Shown: piece by piece, positions 46,494 to 54,835 of the stretch | Position numbering within the stretch: position 1 is the first letter of the stretch | Layout: each line of letters begins with the position of its first letter | NCBI RefSeq assembly: GCF_013003915.1 | Contig: NZ_JABAIV010000003.1 | Location: 496,001-560,000, forward strand | From: Telluria aromaticivorans | GTDB taxonomy: Bacteria > Pseudomonadota > Gammaproteobacteria > Burkholderiales > Burkholderiaceae_D | Length of the DNA: 64,000 bases | Direction: 5' to 3' | The notes under the pieces: generated by a model | Database searches by the model: none | What the model saw: the letters and a program-made list of their open reading frames with translations, nothing else | What the model was told of the DNA's origin: nothing | Translations under genes and position numbers: made by a program

Positions 46494-47063
46494 CTACGGC
46501 GGCGCTTGCGCGCCCTCGCAGCCGTCGTCGCGTTCCGGATTGCACAGCCGTACGCGCCCGAGCATGTTGATTTTAATACGCCGGATATGCTCGCCGTGAA
46601 ACAGCGATAGCGTACCCAGCCGGGAAGCATTGCCATTGGTTTCGCTGCAGCTGCGCCCGGCGCCATTGTAGGCGATGTAGTGCGGCGGCGCTGACTGGGT
46701 GAAGGAAAAGTCGACCCGCACGCCCGGCGGCAAGGGGCCGTGGACCGACAGGATCTCGTCACCGGGCCCGGGCTGGCGGTCGCCGTCGCGGTCCACGAAG
46801 ACGGTCCAGCCCTGGGTCCAGTCGGCTCCGTTGGGATCGCGCGGCACCAGCTTGACCCGGCCGTTGCGCGCGATGGCCTGGGCCCGGGTATGGGCGATTG
46901 CACCCAGCAGCTCGCCCGATGCGGCGCGTATCTGCTGCGCCGTGACGAGCGCGTGCAGGTCGGGCGCGGCCACCGCCAGCACGACCGCCGAAATGCCGAG
47001 CACGACGACCAGTTCGGCCAGCGTGGCGCCAGCGCACCTTGCCCGCTTCGTGGATGAGGTCAT
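46494..47063 (-). CDS. fimT: type IV minor pilin, FimT/GspH family
   Basis: A 189-residue prepilin-like protein. Its class III signal has the cut site CAG-ATLAELVVVLGISAVVLA, with Glu5 of the mature N-terminus present but the usual Phe at position 1 replaced by Ala. A GspH body follows: ALVTAQQIRAASGELLGAIA, QAIARNGRVKLVPRD and the C-terminal disulphide-type pair C-N-P-E-R-D-D-G-C. FimT/FimU proteins prime pilus assembly and FimT binds DNA in some natural transformers. Its ATG overlaps the pilE stop as ATGA. It is the last gene of the minor-pilin operon. Confidence 0.85.
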   Translation of the reverse strand: MTSSTKRARCAGATLAELVVVLGISAVVLAVAAPDLHALVTAQQIRAASGELLGAIAHTRAQAIARNGRVKLVPRDPNGADWTQGWTVFVDRDGDRQPGPGDEILSVHGPLPPGVRVDFSFTQSAPPHYIAYNGAGRSCSETNGNASRLGTLSLFHGEHIRRIKINMLGRVRLCNPERDDGCEGAQAPP

Positions 47064-47536
47064 GGCCAGCAGCGCGGCGCGTTCCCGCTCGCTCCCTGCG
47101 CGCCGGTGCTGTCGAAGGTCAGCACGCCGCAGTCCGGGTCGTCGAAGCCGGCATCGACATTCGCCGTTCCCGGCTGGGCGCGCAGTTCGATGCACTGGCC
47201 GATGTCCTGGCCTTCGCACGCATAGCCGTCGACCTCGTAGGCGCTGGTTTCCGGTTGCGACCCGAGCCACCAGCGGAACTGCTGGCTGTCCGGATCTTCG
47301 GAGCCAGACGAGAATGCGACATAGGTATGGTGCTGGGCGCGGTATTGTTCCTGGCGCTGCATGGCGTCGACCAGCGCCAGTTGCGCCTCCACGCGCCGGG
47401 CCTTGACCACATGGGCGGCATAGCCCGGATAGCCGATCGCACCCAGGATGGCCACGATCGCCAGCACGACCATCAATTCGACCAGGGTAAAGCCGCGCCG
47501 CCTTGTGCCGCGCGGCAGCATCGCCAGGCTAGTCAT
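47060..47536 (-). CDS. pilE: type IV pilin-like protein PilE (minor pilin)
   Basis: A 158-residue prepilin with a perfect processing site: short basic leader, then G-FTLVELMVVLAIVAILGAIG, followed by YPGYAAHVVKARRVEAQLAL and DAMQRQEQYRAQHHTYVAF. The C-terminal domain has Cys pairs (YACEGQDIGQC, DPDCGV, RCWP). PilE of minor-pilin operons sits in the tip complex. Both ends overlap neighbours by ATGA junctions (pilX upstream, fimT downstream). Confidence 0.9.
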   Translation of the reverse strand: MTSLAMLPRGTRRRGFTLVELMVVLAIVAILGAIGYPGYAAHVVKARRVEAQLALVDAMQRQEQYRAQHHTYVAFSSGSEDPDSQQFRWWLGSQPETSAYEVDGYACEGQDIGQCIELRAQPGTANVDAGFDDPDCGVLTFDSTGAQGASGNAPRCWP

Positions 47537-48351
47537 CCTTCCTCCGTCCCTGCGGGTGCGGCTGCCGCAACGCCATCGTGCCAGTTGGCGATCTCGCGCC
47601 AGCTCACGCGCAGGCCTGGCCCGCCCGGCGTTCCAGGTGCCGCCGGTGCGGTACTTGTTTCGGGGCTGTCCGGCGCCGGCGGGGGTGCGGGCGATTCAGC
47701 CGGGCTGCCGGGGTCGGCCGATGGAGCCGGTTCGCCGGGCGTCCCCGGCGACGACGGCCCGGACGGCACGGCAACCAGCAGCTTGCGGTAATACGCCTGC
47801 ACCGCCACCTGCGTCGTGCCGGCGCTGCCGAAGCCCAGCGCCGTGATCCGGTACAGCAGCGCATCCGGCGGCGACGGCATCCGTTCGATCAGGTAGCGCG
47901 GCGGCCGCGCAGCCAGCGCACCGGCCCCGGTAGGAATCTGGGTCGCCGTGTAGGCGCCCAGCACGACGCCCGGCCCGTCCTCGTCGGTCAGTGCCTCGTG
48001 GATGGCGCCGTCACCGGCAGCCGCTTGGCTGCACAGGCCCTGGTAGGGAGCGCCGCCGCGGCATCCGTCGCTGAAGGCGGCCGGGCTGGCGCTGGCCAAT
48101 GCGGCGGCGCGCGCGGAAGCCGGGTCGGCGCCGCCCTCGACGTCCTGCTCCGCATCCGCCAGCGCCGCCATGGCGCCATGCAGGGCCAGCATCCGGTCGC
48201 GTTCATTGCTGGCGGCGAGCGCGCCATGCAGGGCACTGCGGGCGGAGGCAATCCCGGTCAGCAGGATCGCCAGCATCAGCAGCAAGGCGGTAAGCAGCGC
48301 AACGCCGCCCTCCCGGTTACGGCAAGCGCACGTGGGCACGGTCGTGTGCAT
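47533..48351 (-). CDS. pilX: pilus assembly protein PilX (minor pilin), Pro/Ser-rich insert
   Basis: A 272-residue protein with the PilX N-terminus: NREGGVALLTALLLMLAILL and SARSALHGALAASNERDRML, a signal with a GVALLTALL core instead of the FTLIEL box, as usual for PilX. The middle carries a Cys pair (CRGGAPYQGLC). Near the C-terminus (about 210-250) is a Pro/Ser/Ala/Glu-rich stretch (GTPGEPAPSADPGSPAESP) which is unusual in length. GAGGA lies five bases before the ATG at 48351. Its stop overlaps pilE (ATGA) and it starts seven bases after pilW. Confidence 0.85.
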   Translation of the reverse strand: MHTTVPTCACRNREGGVALLTALLLMLAILLTGIASARSALHGALAASNERDRMLALHGAMAALADAEQDVEGGADPASARAAALASASPAAFSDGCRGGAPYQGLCSQAAAGDGAIHEALTDEDGPGVVLGAYTATQIPTGAGALAARPPRYLIERMPSPPDALLYRITALGFGSAGTTQVAVQAYYRKLLVAVPSGPSSPGTPGEPAPSADPGSPAESPAPPPAPDSPETSTAPAAPGTPGGPGLRVSWREIANWHDGVAAAAPAGTEEG

Positions 48352-48358
48352 GTTGTCC

Positions 48359-49297
48359 TCACCCACCCCGCGCCGGCAGCGCGATGGTGGTGGTGAATAC
48401 CTTGCGGTGGCGCGGCGCCCCGCGGCCGGCCAGCGTCGCCTCCAGCAAGCGCGTCCCGGCATCGGCAATGCCCGCCATGTCGCCATACTCCGGCCCGAAC
48501 AGGTCGTAGCGCGCGTTGCCGGCACCTTCCAGCCGGCTCGGCGCGCCGTGCAGCAGCAAGGCCACCCGCACGCTGGCCAGCTTCTTCCAGTGGGTGCGGC
48601 GCCGCAGGTCGGCATCGCGCTCGGCCGCGGTCGCGCCTACCAGCACCAGGCCGGCATCCAGCGCGGACAAGGCGCTGGCATGCACGTAGCGCTCCGGCGC
48701 ACCATCCGCATCGAGGTCGAGCCCGTACAGCACCTGGAAGCTGTCCACCGCACCGACCACCGCATCGGCCGACCAGTTGCTGGCGCCCCGGTACTTGCAG
48801 CGCAGCTCGGCGTCGCCCTGCGCATTGCGCGCGACGTAGAAAATGCTCCAGCCCTCTTCGTCGCGATGAACGGAAAAGCCCGCGCAGTCGAGCGTGGTGC
48901 CGTCCCCACCGGGCGGCGCACCGGTGCCGGGATAGCGCAGCGCCAGCACGTCGCTGCCATGCACGACCGCATTGGCGATCGCATTGTCGATGGCGAAGCC
49001 GGTCTGCGTCACCCGGCGCGCGTCCAGCCCGGCCACGCGCGCCGGCGCCGCCGCATCCGGCCCGGCGCTGTCCCGTTCCCAGTCCACGAAGGCGGACTGC
49101 CGCACCGCACGCGCCATCACGTCGAGCGAATAGCGTCCGGCGTCGTCCATGGCCGCCGTTTCCACCTGGGCGGCAAAGGCGCGGGTGGCAAAGACGAACA
49201 GGCTTCCTGCGGCCAGCAGCACGCCCAGGCCGACGGTCATGGCGACCAGCAGTTCGGCCATCGTCATTCCGCGCTGGCGGTGAACGCGCGGCCTCAT
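48359..49297 (-). CDS. pilW: minor pilin PilW
   Basis: A 312-residue PilW: leader MRPRVHRQRG then MTMAELLVAMTVGLGVLLAA, mature Glu5 present, SLFVFATRAFAAQVETAAMD, DDAGRYSLDVMARAVRQSAF, and the body DSFQVLYGLDLDADGAPERY and VRVALLLHG typical of PilW. The ATG overlaps the pilV stop as ATGA. PilW bridges the tip minor pilins and, where present, PilY1. Confidence 0.9.
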   Translation of the reverse strand: MRPRVHRQRGMTMAELLVAMTVGLGVLLAAGSLFVFATRAFAAQVETAAMDDAGRYSLDVMARAVRQSAFVDWERDSAGPDAAAPARVAGLDARRVTQTGFAIDNAIANAVVHGSDVLALRYPGTGAPPGGDGTTLDCAGFSVHRDEEGWSIFYVARNAQGDAELRCKYRGASNWSADAVVGAVDSFQVLYGLDLDADGAPERYVHASALSALDAGLVLVGATAAERDADLRRRTHWKKLASVRVALLLHGAPSRLEGAGNARYDLFGPEYGDMAGIADAGTRLLEATLAGRGAPRHRKVFTTTIALPARGG

Positions 49298-49815
49298 CGC
49301 AGCACCGTCACGTAGCCCGGCGCACCATCGGTGCCCTGCCAGCCCAGCTTCACCACCGGCAGTGCGCCCGGATCGCCATCGCAGCTCCAGCGAAAGCTTT
49401 TGCCCGCACTGTCCCATGGAGAGCCGTCGCGGCAGACCTCGACGCGCCCGCCCGGGAACTGCGCATGCACGGCCCGCCGGATCTCGTGCAGGTCGAAATC
49501 GGCCAGTTGCTGGGGCGTGCATGCGGTGGCGCCGAAGCACGATAGCGGCGCGGTGGGCGCGCCATCGGAGGCGTCGTACTGGAAGCCGAGGTAGGGATTG
49601 GCGGGATCTGGCAAGCCGGCAACCGGTGCGTTGACGCGCATGCGCGAGGCCAGCGAAGCCGCCAGTTGCGCCGCCTCCGAGGCCAGGGCCGCGTGCTGGC
49701 GCAGGCGCTCCGCCGTCAGCTGCGTAGCACCGGCGCCGACGATGCCCACCGCCAGCACGAACAGCGCGACCAGCACCTCGACCAGCGTGAATCCTTGCAC
49801 TCCATGCGCCCGCAT
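49294..49815 (-). CDS. pilV: minor pilin PilV
   Basis: A 173-residue prepilin: MRAHGVQG then FTLVEVLVALFVLAVGIVGA, then TQLTAERLRQHAALASEAAQ, typical of PilV. The C-terminal part has two Cys pairs (SCFGATAC; CRDGS...WSCDGD). GGGAGG five bases before the ATG at 49815 fixes this start over a GTG six bases earlier. It is the first gene of the pilV-pilW-pilX-pilE-fimT unit, 156 bases downstream of nrdR. Confidence 0.9.
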   Translation of the reverse strand: MRAHGVQGFTLVEVLVALFVLAVGIVGAGATQLTAERLRQHAALASEAAQLAASLASRMRVNAPVAGLPDPANPYLGFQYDASDGAPTAPLSCFGATACTPQQLADFDLHEIRRAVHAQFPGGRVEVCRDGSPWDSAGKSFRWSCDGDPGALPVVKLGWQGTDGAPGYVTVLR

Positions 49816-49971
49816 AGCCACCTCCCCTCGTCAGCATCGAAACACCGGCAGCGCCATGAAGCGGCCTGCCGTCTGCGAGCTGCGAAGTTATCAGGCGAGC
49901 ATCTGCCCGCCGTGAGCTGGCACAATCGTTTTCGGGGAACTGATGAGCTGCCTGGCTGACGCCCGGGCGGC

Positions 49972-50430
49972 TTATTTACGCGGGTGGCCGACTTCGGCGA
50001 GTGCTTCCTGGAACTCGGCCAGGTCTTCGAAATTCTTGTAGACCGAAGCGAAGCGGATATAGGCGATCTTGTCGAGGCGTTTCAGCTCTTGCATCACCAG
50101 TTCGCCGACATAGCCGGTGTCGACTTCACGGCGGCCGCTGGTCAGGAGCTTTTCTTCGATGGTGGCGACGGCGGTATCAATCGCTTCGGCGGCCACGGGA
50201 CGTTTGCGCAAGGCCAGCATCAGGCTGCCGCGCAGTTTGCTCGATGCGAACTCGGTGCGGCTGCCGTTCTTCTTGACGATGATCGGCATCGACAGTTCGA
50301 TGCGCTCATAGGTGGTGAAGCGCTTGTCGCACTTCGCGCAGCGCCGGCGCCGGCGGATGGCGTCCCCTTCCTCGGACACGCGCGTGTCGAGGACCTGGGT
50401 ATCTTCATGCTGGCAGAAAGGACATTTCAT
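49972..50430 (-). CDS. nrdR: transcriptional repressor NrdR
   Basis: A 152-residue NrdR: N-terminal zinc ribbon [18 protein letters not shown] with [20 protein letters not shown] (four Cys), then the ATP-cone [16 protein letters not shown] and IGRK-like [20 protein letters not shown]. It represses ribonucleotide reductase genes in response to dATP/ATP. It lies 49 bases downstream of glyA, the common betaproteobacterial order. Confidence 0.97.
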   Translation of the reverse strand: MKCPFCQHEDTQVLDTRVSEEGDAIRRRRRCAKCDKRFTTYERIELSMPIIVKKNGSRTEFASSKLRGSLMLALRKRPVAAEAIDTAVATIEEKLLTSGRREVDTGYVGELVMQELKRLDKIAYIRFASVYKNFEDLAEFQEALAEVGHPRK

Positions 50431-50479
50431 GGGGCGCCGGGTGCTGAAAAAGGGGCCGCACGACGCGGCCCCAGGTTAC

Positions 50480-51727
50480 TTACTTGGCGTAGACCGGATA
50501 CTTGTCGGTCAACAGCTTGACTTCCGCCTTCACGCGCTCGATGGTCGCGGCGTCGTGCGGGTTGTCCAGCACATCTGCGATCAGGTGGCCCACCTTGACC
50601 GCGTCTTCTTCCTTGAAGCCACGGGTGGTGAAGGCAGGGCTGCCGAGGCGGATGCCCGAGGTGACGAAAGGCTTCTGCGGATCGTTCGGGATGCCGTTCT
50701 TGTTGCAGGTCATGTGCGCCTGGCCGAGGATCGCTTCCGCTTCCTTGCCGGTCAGGTTCTTCGAGCGCAGGTCGACCAGCATCACGTGCGATTCGGTACG
50801 GCCCGACACGATGCGCAGGCCGCGCGCGATCAGGGTCTCGGCCAGCACCTTGGCGTTCTTGACGACCTGCTGCTGGTACGCCTTGAACTCCGGCGACAGC
50901 GCTTCTTTAAACGCCACTGCCTTGCCGGCGATGACGTGCATCAGCGGACCGCCCTGGATGCCCGGGAAGATCGCCGAATTGATCTGCTTCTCGAACTCGG
51001 CCTTCATCAGGATGATGCCGCCGCGCGGGCCGCGCAGCGACTTGTGCGTGGTCGAGGTGACGAAGTCGGCATGCGGCACCGGGTTCGGGTATTCGCCTGC
51101 GGCGATCAGGCCGGCGTAGTGGGCCATGTCGACCATGAAATAGGCGCCGACTTCCTTGGCGATTTTCGCGAAACGCTCGAAGTCGATGCGCAGCGCGAAG
51201 GCCGAGGCGCCCGCGATGATCATCTTCGGCTTGTGCTCGCGGGCCAAAGCTTCCATGGCCTCGTAGTCGATGTCTTCCTGCTCGGTCAGGCCGTAGGAGA
51301 CGACGTTGAACCACTTGCCCGACATGTTCAGCGCCATGCCGTGGGTCAGGTGGCCGCCTTCGGCCAGCGACATGCCCATGATGGTGTCGCCGGGTTTTAG
51401 CATGGCGAAGAACACGCCCTGGTTGGCCTGCGAACCGGAGTTCGGCTGCACGTTTGCGGCTTCCGCGCCGAACAGTTGCTTGAGGCGGTCGATCGCCAGC
51501 TGCTCGGCGACGTCGACGAATTCACAGCCGCCGTAATAGCGCTTGCCTGGATAGCCTTCAGCATACTTGTTGGTCAGCTGCGAGCCCTGCGCTTCCATGA
51601 CGGCCGGCGAGGTGTAGTTCTCGGACGCGATCAGTTCGATGTGGTCCTGCTGGCGAACGTTTTCCTTCTGGATGGCATCCCACAGGTCCGGGTCGACATT
51701 GGCGAGCGTATGATTCTTTGCAAACAT
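50480..51727 (-). CDS. glyA: serine hydroxymethyltransferase
   Basis: A 415-residue SHMT of standard length, converting serine and tetrahydrofolate to glycine and methylene-THF with PLP. Landmarks: [80 protein letters not shown] and the PLP-lysine motif [21 protein letters not shown] precedes the ATG at 51727. The 5' leader carries a ZTP riboswitch, so expression should rise when 10-formyl-THF is short. Confidence 0.98.
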   Translation of the reverse strand: MFAKNHTLANVDPDLWDAIQKENVRQQDHIELIASENYTSPAVMEAQGSQLTNKYAEGYPGKRYYGGCEFVDVAEQLAIDRLKQLFGAEAANVQPNSGSQANQGVFFAMLKPGDTIMGMSLAEGGHLTHGMALNMSGKWFNVVSYGLTEQEDIDYEAMEALAREHKPKMIIAGASAFALRIDFERFAKIAKEVGAYFMVDMAHYAGLIAAGEYPNPVPHADFVTSTTHKSLRGPRGGIILMKAEFEKQINSAIFPGIQGGPLMHVIAGKAVAFKEALSPEFKAYQQQVVKNAKVLAETLIARGLRIVSGRTESHVMLVDLRSKNLTGKEAEAILGQAHMTCNKNGIPNDPQKPFVTSGIRLGSPAFTTRGFKEEDAVKVGHLIADVLDNPHDAATIERVKAEVKLLTDKYPVYAK

Positions 51728-51869
51728 GTAAAACTCCAATCGAGAGAAATACCAGGCAACGGGCCGGTCCGGCGCCCCGGCGGTCCGGCGCGCCGGCGCA
51801 GAATTGGCGGCCGGGCGGACGCAAGGCAGCCGCGAGGCCGCACACGACACGACGCGGTCCAGTTGATGG

Positions 51870-51976
51870 CTGCCCAGGCGAACGGCGATGACATCTCACG
51901 TTCCCCGGTGGGTGCCCACCTTTTGCCGTGCTTGGCGCATTCGGATGCGGCACGGTGTTTCGCCAGTTACGTGAGA
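51870..51976 (-). promoter_or_regulatory. ZTP (pfl) riboswitch before glyA
   Basis: On the minus strand the leader reads TCTCACGTAACTGGCGAA, a variable hairpin, GGTGGGCACCCACCGGGGAA with CGTGAGAT, a short linker, then GCCGTTCGCCTGGGCAG. These are the core segments of the pfl motif (ACGUGACUGGCG; CCACCGGGGAGCGUG; GCCG-CCGCCUGGGC), including the pseudoknotted end. ACGT...CTCAC pairs with GTGAG as P1. ZTP riboswitches sense the folate-stress alarmone ZTP and are known upstream of glyA. It starts about 15 bases downstream of a TACAAT -10 and lies 143 bases before the glyA ATG. Confidence 0.9.
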
Positions 51977-51991
51977 CGTAAATGACTCCAG

Positions 51992-51997
51992 ATTGTA
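51992..51997 (-). promoter_or_regulatory. -10 element for the glyA riboswitch transcript
   Basis: TACAAT on the minus strand, about 15 bases before the aptamer. Possible -35 elements (TTGCCC at 19-bp spacing) are weak. Confidence 0.5.
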
Positions 51998-52064
51998 TGT
52001 GATCCGAGCCCCTTAGGGCAAGGAAACTGCTGTCTTCCTAACAAGTGACGGGGCCGCAGCAAGC

Positions 52065-52086
52065 TTGTAGCCATTTCGGCTACAAT
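52065..52086 (+). promoter_or_regulatory. dyad overlapping a -10 element before ydfG
   Basis: TTGTAGCC-atttc-GGCTACAA is a perfect 8-bp dyad whose right arm contains TACAAT (52081-52086), 40 bases before the ydfG ATG. It looks like an operator over a promoter; the regulator is unknown. Confidence 0.4.
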
Positions 52087-52125
52087 TTTCCCTTCCTTCC
52101 ACTTCGCCGCCACCAGGAACCTCCC

Positions 52126-52872
52126 ATGATCGTCTTCATTACCGGCGCCTCGGCCGGCTTCGGCGCCGCGATGGCCCGCATTTTCGTCCGCAACGGCCAC
52201 AAGGCCATCCTGGCGGCCCGCCGCACCGACCGCATCGCCCACCTGGCGGCCGAACTGGGCGATGCCGCACTGCCGGTCACCCTGGACGTCACCAGCCGCG
52301 CTTCGATCGATGCCGCCATCGCCGCCCTGCCCGAGGGTTGGCGCGACATCGACGTGCTGGTCAATAACGCGGGACTGGCGCTGAATACCCTGCCGGCGCA
52401 CGAGGTGCCCCTGGACGACTGGGACACGATGATCGCCACCAACTGCCAGGGCCTGGTGACGATGACCCGCGCGGTGCTCCCTGGCATGGTGGCACGCGGC
52501 AGTGGCCTGGTGATCAACCTGGGCTCGGTGGCCGGCCACTACCCTTACCCGGGCGGCAATGTGTATGGGGCGACCAAGGCCTTCGTCGAGCAGTTCACCC
52601 TGAACCTGCGCGCCGACCTGGTCGGCACCGGCGTGCGCGCCACCAACCTGGCGCCAGGGCTGTGCGGCGGCACCGAGTTTTCGAACGTGCGCTTCAAGGG
52701 CGACGATGCGGCCGCGGCCAAGGTGTATGAAGGCACGACCCCGCTGAGCGCGGAGGATATTGCGAATACGGCCTACTGGATCGCGACCCTGCCGCCACAT
52801 GTCAATGTGAACAGCATCGAGCTGATGCCGACTTGCCAGGGGTTTTCGCCGTTCACCATCAAACGCAGCTGA
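52126..52872 (+). CDS. ydfG: NADP-dependent 3-hydroxy acid dehydrogenase / malonic semialdehyde reductase (SDR)
   Basis: A 248-residue SDR closely following E. coli YdfG along its whole length: MIVFITGASAGFGAAMARIF, DVLVNNAGLALNTLPAHEVP, NCQGLVTMTRAVLPGMVARG, the catalytic NLGSVAGHYPYPGGNVYGAT (Ser, Tyr; then K in ATKAF), and GGTEFSNVRFKGDD. The enzyme oxidises L-allo-threonine and serine and reduces malonic semialdehyde. AGGAA precedes the ATG at 52126. It stands divergent to glyA and is followed by repeat copy E. Confidence 0.93.
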   Translation: MIVFITGASAGFGAAMARIFVRNGHKAILAARRTDRIAHLAAELGDAALPVTLDVTSRASIDAAIAALPEGWRDIDVLVNNAGLALNTLPAHEVPLDDWDTMIATNCQGLVTMTRAVLPGMVARGSGLVINLGSVAGHYPYPGGNVYGATKAFVEQFTLNLRADLVGTGVRATNLAPGLCGGTEFSNVRFKGDDAAAAKVYEGTTPLSAEDIANTAYWIATLPPHVNVNSIELMPTCQGFSPFTIKRS

Positions 52873-52882
52873 GTCGTGCCTC

Positions 52883-52986
52883 GTAGGGTGGGCAAGTTCC
52901 TTGCCCACGCGGTCAGCCGGTAATGCCGTCCGTGCGGCTGTTCCACTGGCTGTTGAACGCGTGGGCAAGAGACTTGCCCACCCTAC
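52883..52986. repeat. MITE-like inverted-repeat element, copy E
   Basis: GTAGGGTGGGCAAGTTCCTT with GCCCACGCG at the left and CGCGTGGGCAAGAGACTTGC with CCACCCTAC at the right: nearly perfect 29-base terminal inverted repeats, each a hairpin. The middle has TGCCGTCCGTGCGGCTGTTC as in copies A and B. It is the cleanest copy in the window (104 bp). Confidence 0.88.
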
Positions 52987-53116
52987 CGAGGCGGGCGTTG
53001 TCGTATGGTTGAACTGAGCTCGGCGACGCTCCGTAACGCGCGCTCTGCAATTGTTAGAAAGTGTTACAGTTATTGGCCTTTCGGCCATGTTTCACGTCTA
53101 CTACTGCCGCAGCGTA

Positions 53117-53200
53117 GTGCCTGAACGAGAGGCACGTCTGACCTTTTTCCGGCCCCTATGTTCTTAAGCGTACATAGGGTCGGCAAAAATCGCGTAAAAT
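53117..53200 (+). promoter_or_regulatory. hairpins and -10 element before the ybgC-tol operon
   Basis: Two stems, GTGCCT-gaacgag-AGGCAC (53117-53135) and CCCTATGT-tcttaagcgt-ACATAGGG (53154-53179), lie upstream of TAAAAT (53195-53200), 20 bases before the first ATG. A -35 is not clear; the second dyad occupies its place and could be an operator. The rest of the gap after repeat copy E (52987-53116) shows only a short GGCC-tttc-GGCC dyad. Confidence 0.4.
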
Positions 53201-53219
53201 GTTTCCTATTTACATTTAA

Positions 53220-53636
53220 ATGGCAGGGGAAATGCCTTCAGCTTTTGACTGGACAGTCAGGATCTATTACGAAGATACGGACGCCGGTGGCATCGTGTTT
53301 TACGCCAATTACCTGAAATTCTTTGAACGTGCCCGCACCGAATGGCTGCGCGCCCTGGGCGTCGGCCAGCAAGAGCTGCTCGATGCCGACGGCGCCGCTT
53401 TCGTCGTCAAGAGCGCCTCCCTGGATTATCACGCGCCGGCCCGGCTCGACGATGTGCTGACGATCCGCACGACGGTCGAAAAGCTCGGCCGCGCTTCCGT
53501 CCAGTTCGTCCAGCAAGCTTGGAAAGGCGACCTGCTCCTGACCAGCGCCCACGTGAAAGTGGGCTGCGTCGATACCGCGACGATGCGTCCACGGTCGATT
53601 CCCGACAGCGCTGCTGATAAAATGCGCGCCGCGTGA
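53220..53636 (+). CDS. ybgC: acyl-CoA thioesterase YbgC (tol-pal associated)
   Basis: A 138-residue hot-dog thioesterase: VRIYYEDTDAGGIVFYANYL with the catalytic Asp in D-T-D-A-x-G, FFERARTEWLRALGVGQQEL, SASLDYHAPARLDDVLTIRT. YbgC acts on acyl-CoA or acyl-ACP near the membrane and is usually first in the tol-pal operon, as here. The ATG at 53220 has almost no Shine-Dalgarno; a second ATG at 53232 is possible. tolQ begins 46 bases after its stop. Confidence 0.94.
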   Translation: MAGEMPSAFDWTVRIYYEDTDAGGIVFYANYLKFFERARTEWLRALGVGQQELLDADGAAFVVKSASLDYHAPARLDDVLTIRTTVEKLGRASVQFVQQAWKGDLLLTSAHVKVGCVDTATMRPRSIPDSAADKMRAA

Positions 53637-53681
53637 ATTAGCAAATGCGTGCCTGAATAATTCGACAACAGAACCTACCCG

Positions 53682-54365
53682 ATGACCGCAACCCAAGACC
53701 TTTCGTTTATCCACCTGATCAGCAACGCGCACATCCTGGTGCAGCTGATCATGGCCCTGCTGTTGATCCTGTCGGTGGTGAGCTGGACCTATATTTTCCG
53801 CAAGGTGTTCGCGCTGAAAGCCGCAAGGAACCAGACCGAGCAGTTCGAGCGCAGCTTCTGGGCCGGCGGCAACCTCAATACCCTGCACCAGAGCGCCAGC
53901 AGCCAGCGCGACCAGAGCGGCCCGCTGGCCCGCATTTTCGAAGCCGGCATGGGCGAATTCATCAAGGGCAAGCAGGCCGCGCGCGACGCCGCCGACATGG
54001 GCCCTGCGCTCGACGGCGCCCGCCGCGCCATGCGCGCCGCCTTCCAGCGCGAGCTCGACGCCCTCGACATCCACCTGAACTTCCTGGCCTCGGTCGGCTC
54101 GGTCTCGCCTTACATCGGCCTGCTCGGCACCGTCTGGGGCATCATGAACGCCTTCCGCGGCCTGGCCAGCGTCCAGCAAGCGACCCTCGCGATCGTTGCG
54201 CCCGGCATCGCCGAAGCGCTGATCGCCACCGCGATCGGCCTGTTTGCCGCGATCCCGGCGGTGGTGGCCTACAACCGCTTCACCCACGACATCGACCGCC
54301 TGGCGATCCGCTTCGAGAGCTTCGTCGAAGAATTCTCGAACATCCTGCAGCGCCAGGCGCGCTAA
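53682..54365 (+). CDS. tolQ: Tol-Pal system proton channel protein TolQ
   Basis: A 227-residue MotA/ExbB-type protein with three TM segments (about 20-40; 135-160 with FLASVGSVSPYIGLLGTVWG; 170-195 with GIAEALIATAIGLFAAIPAV). It forms the proton channel with TolR that energises TolA during outer-membrane constriction. The start ATG at 53682 is followed by MTATQDLSFIHLI. tolR follows after 19 bases. Confidence 0.97.
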   Translation: MTATQDLSFIHLISNAHILVQLIMALLLILSVVSWTYIFRKVFALKAARNQTEQFERSFWAGGNLNTLHQSASSQRDQSGPLARIFEAGMGEFIKGKQAARDAADMGPALDGARRAMRAAFQRELDALDIHLNFLASVGSVSPYIGLLGTVWGIMNAFRGLASVQQATLAIVAPGIAEALIATAIGLFAAIPAVVAYNRFTHDIDRLAIRFESFVEEFSNILQRQAR

Positions 54366-54384
54366 GCACAGCGGAGAACACTGA

Positions 54385-54816
54385 ATGGCCTTTTCCAGCA
54401 GCCTGCGCAGCGGACGCAAACGCAGCTTCAAGTCCGAGATCAACGTCGTGCCTTACATCGACGTGATGCTGGTGCTGCTCATCATCTTCATGGCGGTGCC
54501 CGCCAACGAAGCGCCGAGCGTGGTCAACCTGCCGAGCGCCGAGAAGTCGGCGCTGCCGCCGGACACCTATATCCAGATCTCGATCCAGCCTGAAAACAAG
54601 CTGTCGATCGGCGTCGGCGGCAAGCAGAAGGTGGCGTCAGAAGACGTGGCCGACCGCACCGCCCTGCTGGCGCGCCTGCGCGCCCTGCACGAAGAAAATC
54701 CCGACTACCCGGTCTTGATTGCCGGTGACCGCGACAGCAAATACGACGATGTGATCCAGCTGATTTCCGAAGCGAAGAAGATGGGCATCAACCGGGTGGG
54801 ACTCGCCACCAAGTGA
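54385..54816 (+). CDS. tolR: Tol-Pal system protein TolR
   Basis: A 143-residue ExbD/TolR protein: one TM segment with the functional Asp in INVVPYIDVMLVLLIIFMAV, then a periplasmic domain (VNLPSAEKSALPPDTYIQIS; VLIAGDRDSKYDDVIQLISE). It works with TolQ as the stator. tolA follows after 19 bases. Confidence 0.97.
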   Translation: MAFSSSLRSGRKRSFKSEINVVPYIDVMLVLLIIFMAVPANEAPSVVNLPSAEKSALPPDTYIQISIQPENKLSIGVGGKQKVASEDVADRTALLARLRALHEENPDYPVLIAGDRDSKYDDVIQLISEAKKMGINRVGLATK

Positions 54817-54835
54817 TGAACCCCGAGACGACCGC

